Source: Nocardia lijiangensis NBRC 108240
GTDB taxonomy: Bacteria; Actinomycetota; Actinomycetes; Mycobacteriales; Mycobacteriaceae
NCBI RefSeq assembly: GCF_001613045.1
Contig: NZ_BDBP01000039.1
Location: 22,619 to 86,618, forward strand
DNA: 64,000 nucleotides
Direction of reading: 5' to 3'
Below are positions 59,997 through 64,000 of the stretch, piece by piece. Every line of letters starts with the position of its first letter. The first letter of the stretch is position 1. Below the pieces are notes generated by a model. The model saw nothing but the letters and a program-made list of their open reading frames with translations. It searched no databases and was not told where the DNA came from. The translations under genes were made by a program, and so were the position numbers.

Positions 59997-60758
59997 AGTG
60001 AATGGCGTTGGCAGCTGGACGGTCTCGCGTTCAGCATCGCGATGGAAGCGATGGGCCGGGATCGGCTGCCGTATCCGTTGAGTTTCCGGCCCGAATTCAT
60101 GGAGTACCAGTCGGATTTCGAGCGGCTTCGCATGCAGACGGCGCAGCGGTTGCAGCCGATCTTCGACGAGCGGCTACACCGTGCGCTCACCGTCTTGCTG
60201 GAACCGCAGGTGCGCATCGAAATTCACGGCTTCTACGGTCCGGAGCTGAAGCAGGTCGTGCGGATTCACGCGGGTGTGGTGGATCAGGTCGCGACGATCG
60301 CGATGCAGCAACCGGGTCCGGATCGTGAGCACGGCCGCGATGTCGTGCTCACCATGTGTTACTCGCACATGGTGGTTTCGGAGATCGCGGCGCGTTTGCC
60401 TCGGTGTCAGGGCGGCGCCCACCAGCCGTTCAGCGCTCGGCGCACGGACATGGACCAGCCGCTGTACTCGCGGCATCCGACGCGTCTCTCGCACGCCGAG
60501 GAGGTGAACCGGTTCTTCCGGCGGCCGCGCGTCGGCGCCGGCGAGATCACCGTCTATCCGGGCATCGCCTACGACGCCCGGCCGACGCTGGACGGGCACG
60601 CGTTCATCTGGATGGATTACCCGAACGACGGGCGTTATCTGCTGGTCAACCACAGCAGGAACGACTTCAGCATCGCGCCGGGTCCGGCCGACGAGATCAT
60701 GCGGCAGATTCAGGACCGAATCGACGTGGTGAACCGGGAGCGCACGAACGCGTGGTGA
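59994..60758 (+). CDS. ESX secretion-associated protein EspG
   Basis: A 254-aa protein from ATG 59994, the start delivered by the repeat. EspG family: W-x-L-D-G opening (EWRWQLDGLAFSIAMEAMG), YPLSFRPEFMEYQSDFERLR, beta-sheet core with VRIEIHGFYGPELKQVVRIH and VVSEIAARLPRC, and a C-terminal part with YLLVNHSRNDFSIAPGPADEI. EspG binds PPE-type substrates in the cytosol and keeps them soluble for ESX export. Directly downstream of a PPE-like gene, as in ESX loci. Confidence 0.88.
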   Translation: MSEWRWQLDGLAFSIAMEAMGRDRLPYPLSFRPEFMEYQSDFERLRMQTAQRLQPIFDERLHRALTVLLEPQVRIEIHGFYGPELKQVVRIHAGVVDQVATIAMQQPGPDREHGRDVVLTMCYSHMVVSEIAARLPRCQGGAHQPFSARRTDMDQPLYSRHPTRLSHAEEVNRFFRRPRVGAGEITVYPGIAYDARPTLDGHAFIWMDYPNDGRYLLVNHSRNDFSIAPGPADEIMRQIQDRIDVVNRERTNAW

Positions 60759-60765
60759 TGGCGGA

Positions 60766-61410
60766 TCAACTACCCGATGCGCGCGTCTTGATCGCGTCGC
60801 GGGAGATGTAGACGTCGTACTCGCCCGGGGTGGCGATGACGGCATTGCCGTAGGCGGAGCGGACGAACGGGTCGGTCCACCAGGTGCCGTCGCGCATGTC
60901 GGCGAAGAAGTCGGCGTCGTCGCCGTTCAGGAAGATGTGGTTCTGGGTGGTGGCGACGCCGTCGAGGCGCTGGCCGTAGAGGCGGGTGACCTTGTAGCCG
61001 GAGTGGAAACCGAGAGCGTTCACCCACGGCTCCAGTTCGACGATATTGGCCTGCAGCACCCACAGATCGCCTTGGACTCGGAACTTCTCGCGGCGCTCGG
61101 AGTGGTCGTCGTCCCCGTAGAGCGTGAGGTCGACCTCGAGCTGATGGTCTTCGCCCGCGACCTCGCGCACCACCACGTGCGCGGCCTTGATCTCGCCGCT
61201 GAGTCCCAGGTACGTCTGCATGAGCGTCGCCACCCAGAGCAGCAGCACCGCGACGACGAGCAGCGCGAGCCCGCCCGCGCCCCGGCCGAGCAGCGCCCGC
61301 AGCCCGACCCTGCGCACCTTCACCAGCGCCGAAACGAGCAGCGCCACCGCGATCAGGATCAGCAGGATCAATCCGATCTGCACGATCCCGAAGTCCACCG
61401 GGAAACTCAT
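60766..61410 (-). CDS. Two-helix membrane protein of unknown function
   Basis: A 214-aa protein. Two N-terminal membrane segments: IVQIGLILLILIAVALLVSA (about 9-30) and GLALLVVAVLLLWVATLM (about 46-64), then a beta-rich outer domain of about 150 residues (EDHQLEVDLTLYGDDDHS, KVTRLYGQRLDGVA, DGTWWTDPFVRSAYGNAVIA). It has the look of small proteins wrongly annotated as multidrug efflux pumps in Proteobacteria. Function unknown. It ends seven bases from the EspG stop on the opposite strand. Confidence 0.75.
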   Translation of the reverse strand: MSFPVDFGIVQIGLILLILIAVALLVSALVKVRRVGLRALLGRGAGGLALLVVAVLLLWVATLMQTYLGLSGEIKAAHVVVREVAGEDHQLEVDLTLYGDDDHSERREKFRVQGDLWVLQANIVELEPWVNALGFHSGYKVTRLYGQRLDGVATTQNHIFLNGDDADFFADMRDGTWWTDPFVRSAYGNAVIATPGEYDVYISRDAIKTRASGS

Positions 61411-61519
61411 GCGCTAGTTGTACCCGCTTGTGGGCCTTCGATTCCGGCGAACGGGAAGGAACCGGGCCGAACGGGCAGTCCTGTTCGGCTGACCGATCCC
61501 GTTCAGCGCGCGTGCGGTA

Positions 61520-62644
61520 TCAGTCCGTCGAACTCACGGTCCACGGATCGGTGCGCAGCGACGATACACGGGTCTCCAGGCCGGGAAGCGCCGCGGCGAC
61601 AATGCCTTCCGCCTGGGCGCACCAAGGAAATTCGGTGGCCCAGTGCGCGGCGTCGATCAGGGCGGGGCCATCGGTGCGAAGATGCTCGTCGACGGGGTGG
61701 TGGCGCAGATCTGAGGTGAGGTAGGCGTCGACGCCCAGGCGGGCGGCGGCGGACAGATAGGAATCGCCCGAGCCGCCGCACACCGCGACGCGCTCGATCA
61801 CGCGGTCCGGATCGCCCGCGGCGCGCACGCCCCAGACGGTGGCCGGGAGGGCGGCGGACACGCGAGCGGTGAAGTCGCGCAACGATTCCGGTTCCGGCAG
61901 GGTGCCGACGCGGCCGAGGCCGAGGCCCGAGCGCAGGGCGGCGCGTTCGGTGACGTGATAGGCCGGGTCCTCGTACGGATGGGCGGCCCGCAGCGCGGCC
62001 AGCACGGCGGAGCGGGCCGCGGGCGGGGCGACGACCTCGAGGCGATCCTCGTCGACGCGCTGCAATTCGCCGACCGCGCCGATCGCCGGATTCGCGCCGG
62101 GCATGGGCCGGAACTGGCCGACGCCGGGCACCCGGAGCGCGCACTCGTGGTAGTTGCCGCTGCCGCCCGCACCCGCGGCGAACAGCGCGGCGAGCACCGC
62201 GTCGGTGTGGGTGCGCGGGACTTGGACCACCCAGTTGTCCACGGCGGCGGTGGGTTTCGCGTCCACGGGGCCGGTCACCGTCAGCCCGATGGCCGCGGCG
62301 AGGGCGTCGGAGACGCCGGGATCGGCGGAGTCGGCGTTGGTGTGTGCGGTGAACAGGGCGCATCCGGAACGGATGAGGCGATGCAGGAGCGCGCCTTTCG
62401 CGGTGTCGGCGGCCACGGTGTCGACGCCGCGCAGCAGCAGCGGGTGATGCACGACCAATGCCTGTGCGCGCCAGTCGATGGCCTCGTCGACGACGGCGGC
62501 GGTCGCGTCCACCGCAAACAACACCCTGCTGACCTCGTCGTCCGGATCACCGCACACCAGCCCGACCGAGTCCCACGACTCCGCCAACCTGGGCGGATAC
62601 GCCCCGTCCAACACCCCGATGAGATCCGCCAGCGTCGTCACCAT
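61520..62644 (-). CDS. Nif3-like dinuclear metal-binding protein
   Basis: A 374-aa protein starting at 62644 (MVTTLADLIGVLDGAYPPRL). GTP-cyclohydrolase-I-type-2/Nif3 family: LAESWDSVGLVCGDPDD, ALVVHHPLLLRG (His-His metal ligands), LFTAHTNADSA, and in the C-terminal half VCGGSGDSYLSAA, TSDLRHHPVDEH and DAAHWATEFP. The middle insert domain (NWVVQVPRTHTDAVLAALF, GSGNYHECALRVPGVGQFRP) is the PII-like domain of the long family type. Rv2230c is the mycobacterial counterpart. Precise function unknown. Confidence 0.94.
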   Translation of the reverse strand: MVTTLADLIGVLDGAYPPRLAESWDSVGLVCGDPDDEVSRVLFAVDATAAVVDEAIDWRAQALVVHHPLLLRGVDTVAADTAKGALLHRLIRSGCALFTAHTNADSADPGVSDALAAAIGLTVTGPVDAKPTAAVDNWVVQVPRTHTDAVLAALFAAGAGGSGNYHECALRVPGVGQFRPMPGANPAIGAVGELQRVDEDRLEVVAPPAARSAVLAALRAAHPYEDPAYHVTERAALRSGLGLGRVGTLPEPESLRDFTARVSAALPATVWGVRAAGDPDRVIERVAVCGGSGDSYLSAAARLGVDAYLTSDLRHHPVDEHLRTDGPALIDAAHWATEFPWCAQAEGIVAAALPGLETRVSSLRTDPWTVSSTD

Positions 62645-62892
62645 CCGCCTACCTCGCTCCTCCCGCACTCCCGAACCCGGCGTATACCGGCCGCCCCCAT
62701 CATCCCGCCGCGACTGTCGGCGCTCGACATCGCACCCGGTTCGTATCCACCCGCACGAGGCAGCGCCAGCAGGATGGGCGACCACTCGAACCCCAGCCAG
62801 CCAGCGGTCGCCCGGCTGTGCACCCTTCCGCCCCCGATCCGACTCCAGTTCCGCCCAGCACCGCCCCCTCGCGCAGACGCGGCAATCGACAG

Positions 62893-62938
62893 GAGAGAAA
62901 AGGCGGCAAATTGTTCGTCGCCAGCCACCATTTCTCTC
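62893..62938. repeat. Hairpin of the GGAGAGAAA family
   Basis: GAGAGAAAAGGCGGC pairs with GCCACCATTTCTCTC (two mismatches) across 16 bases. The arm core equals that at 14436-14458. Bases 62645-62892 show no gene. Confidence 0.65.
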
Positions 62939-62953
62939 ACGTCGATCGCGTGG

Positions 62954-62992
62954 AACCGCCATTTCTCTACTGACGGGAGAGAAATGGCGGTT
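62954..62992. repeat. Hairpin of the GGAGAGAAA family, perfect
   Basis: AACCGCCATTTCTCT (62954-62968) pairs exactly with AGAGAAATGGCGGTT (62978-62992). With the hairpin before it this makes a tandem pair past the cobC end, so termination of that gene is likely. Confidence 0.75.
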
Positions 62993-63063
62993 GCGTGCCG
63001 TGCGTTCCTGCCGAGACCGGACCCACTGCGACCGCCGACCGTCCCATGACCCAGGGTTGGTTG

Positions 63064-63150
63064 CTACACGCGACCGGGCGCGATGCGGATAGCCGCACAC
63101 AATCGATCCACGACGGCCTCGGCCTCACTGGTCACGCGAAGGTCGACGGG
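63064..63150 (-). repeat. Duplicated 3' end of the CobC-like gene
   Basis: On the minus strand it reads PVDLRVTSEAEAVVDRLCAA and IRIAPGRV-stop, against DHLRVAVRDEAAVDRLCAAI and RTAPGRV-stop at the true end. The two stops are 132 bases (44 codons) apart, and the frame between them is open. Confidence 0.85.
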
Positions 63151-63195
63151 TGCGTCCGAACCGGCACCAGCGGCCGTCTCGAGACCCAGACGTCG

Positions 63196-64000
63196 CTACA
63201 CGCGGCCAGGAGCGGTACGGATAGCCGCGCACAAACGATCCACGGCGGCCTCGTCCCGCACCGCCACGCGCAGGTGGTCGGGCCCGAGCCCGGGGAACGT
63301 GTCGGCCCTGCGCACCGCGATGCCTCGGGCGGCCAGGTGCTCGCGCAGCAGTTCGCCGCCGGGAACATGCAGAAGCAGGAAAGGCCCGTGGGCGGGCGTG
63401 TGAACGTGCAGACCAAGAGCGGTGAGGCGTTCGATCATCGCTTCGCGCGCGACGGCGAGGGTGGTCGCGTGGCGCTGGGCTTCAGCGACGGCGGAGGGTT
63501 CGGCGGTGGCGGCGATCGCCTCGAGTTGGAGTGCGCCGAGGGGCCAGAGCGGGCGGCCGTGGTGGAGGCGGGCGAGGAGATCGGGAGCGCCGAGGAGATA
63601 GCCGCAGCGCAGTCCCGCGAGCGCCCAGGTCTTGGTGAGGCTGCGCAGCACGAGGATGTCGGGGGTGGCGGTGGTCGCGAGGGATTCCGGTTCGCCGGGG
63701 ACGGCGTCGGCGAAGGCTTCGTCGACGACGATCACGCGGCCGGGGCGGCGCAGCGCGCGGAGGGTGTCTGCGGGGTGCAGGACCGAGGTCGGGTTGGTGG
63801 GGTTGCCGAGGACGACGAGATCGGCGTCGTCCGGCACCGCGGACGGATCGAGGGTGTAGGGCGGCTCGAGCAGCACCCGGGTGACCGGCACACCGGCTTG
63901 CCGCAGCGCGAGTTCCGGTTCGGTGAACGACGGGTGCACCACCGCGGCGAGGCGCGGAGCGAGCTTCGGCAGTATCGCGAATCCTTCGGCCGCGCCCGCC
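63196..64000 (-). CDS. cobC: CobC-like pyridoxal-phosphate aminotransferase (truncated by window edge)
   Basis: 268 codons are visible; the 5' end lies outside. Class I/II aminotransferase fold: GAAEGFAILPKLAPR near the window edge, VLGNPTNPTSVLHPADTLR (N-P-x-N/T-P motif), VIVVDEAFADAVPGE (cofactor Asp), LRSLTKTWALAGLRCGYLLG with the Schiff-base Lys in S-L-T-K, and a C-terminal domain ending VDRLCAAIRTAPGRV. As in M. tuberculosis (Rv2231c) it follows the Nif3-like gene on the same strand and is named for cobalamin biosynthesis, although histidinol-phosphate aminotransferase-like roles are possible. Confidence 0.9.
   Translation of the reverse strand, partial: AGAAEGFAILPKLAPRLAAVVHPSFTEPELALRQAGVPVTRVLLEPPYTLDPSAVPDDADLVVLGNPTNPTSVLHPADTLRALRRPGRVIVVDEAFADAVPGEPESLATTATPDILVLRSLTKTWALAGLRCGYLLGAPDLLARLHHGRPLWPLGALQLEAIAATAEPSAVAEAQRHATTLAVAREAMIERLTALGLHVHTPAHGPFLLLHVPGGELLREHLAARGIAVRRADTFPGLGPDHLRVAVRDEAAVDRLCAAIRTAPGRV

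Overview
The window is high-GC actinobacterial chromosome, most likely Nocardia or a close relative in the Corynebacteriales. The evidence is the gene backbone: a DUF4191 membrane protein, an RDD protein, glnA1, glnE, glnA2, a Hip1/CaeA-type exported hydrolase, panB, a CHAD protein, an RNase H/phosphatase fusion, a zinc-ribbon coiled-coil protein, a Nif3-like protein and a CobC-like aminotransferase. As I recall it, this order matches the M. tuberculosis Rv2219-Rv2231c region. Many leaderless-looking starts, DUF3558, DUF732 and DUF7373-type lipoproteins and EspG/EspC-type ESX proteins also fit this group.

Layout. 0-9 kb: the end of an unknown gene, a three-copy repeat that carries start codons, a two-gene operon (494-aa protein of unknown function plus a superfamily-1 helicase-like ATPase), a polytopic membrane protein, a NERD protein with a 7-copy internal repeat, a small secreted protein and a vWA surface protein. 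9-12.6 kb: an EF-G2 gene followed by a 21-bp tandem array and a stretch of gene debris that includes a second, frameshifted copy of part of EF-G2. 12.6-17 kb: DUF4191, an alpha/beta hydrolase, an RDD protein, and glnA1 behind a double GlnR box. 17-28 kb: accessory genes between glnA1 and glnE: an SDR/TetR divergent pair with two matching operators, an exported tyrosine phosphatase behind a KstR-like box, a TY-Chap-like protein, a CocE-type hydrolase, an M20 peptidase, a monoacylglycerol-lipase-like hydrolase, a RibH2-type lumazine synthase, a zinc metallopeptidase lipoprotein, an EEP phosphodiesterase and an HPr-like protein. 28-34 kb: glnE, glnA2 and the Hip1-like lipoprotein. 34-36.3 kb: a decayed type VII-secreted toxin locus with three possible immunity genes. 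36.7-43.7 kb: an operon of two membrane Ser/Thr kinases, a lipoprotein and a pseudokinase. 43.9-57.2 kb: panB, prolyl aminopeptidase, CHAD, an RNB ribonuclease, small exported proteins, rnpB (minus strand), a TrmH-type methyltransferase, a Nudix hydrolase, a SAM methyltransferase, an S1 serine protease, the RNase H fusion and the zinc-ribbon protein. 57.5-61.4 kb: an inserted ESX-substrate/EspG module with a DUF3558 lipoprotein. 61.5-64 kb: Nif3-like and CobC-like genes; the CobC gene has an in-frame duplicated 3' tail and runs off the window end.

How it works together. GlnA1, GlnE and GlnA2 are the nitrogen-assimilation core: GlnA1 keeps the Tyr406 adenylylation site, GlnE is the adenylyltransferase, and GlnR boxes sit upstream of glnA1. 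The accessory blocks are mostly cell-envelope, secretion and signalling genes inserted between core genes. The least expected content is the kinase-lipoprotein-kinase-pseudokinase operon with DUF3558-like sensor domains, the dispersed repeat that supplies a ribosome-binding site and start codon, two families of sequence-conserved hairpins, and the tail duplication behind cobC.
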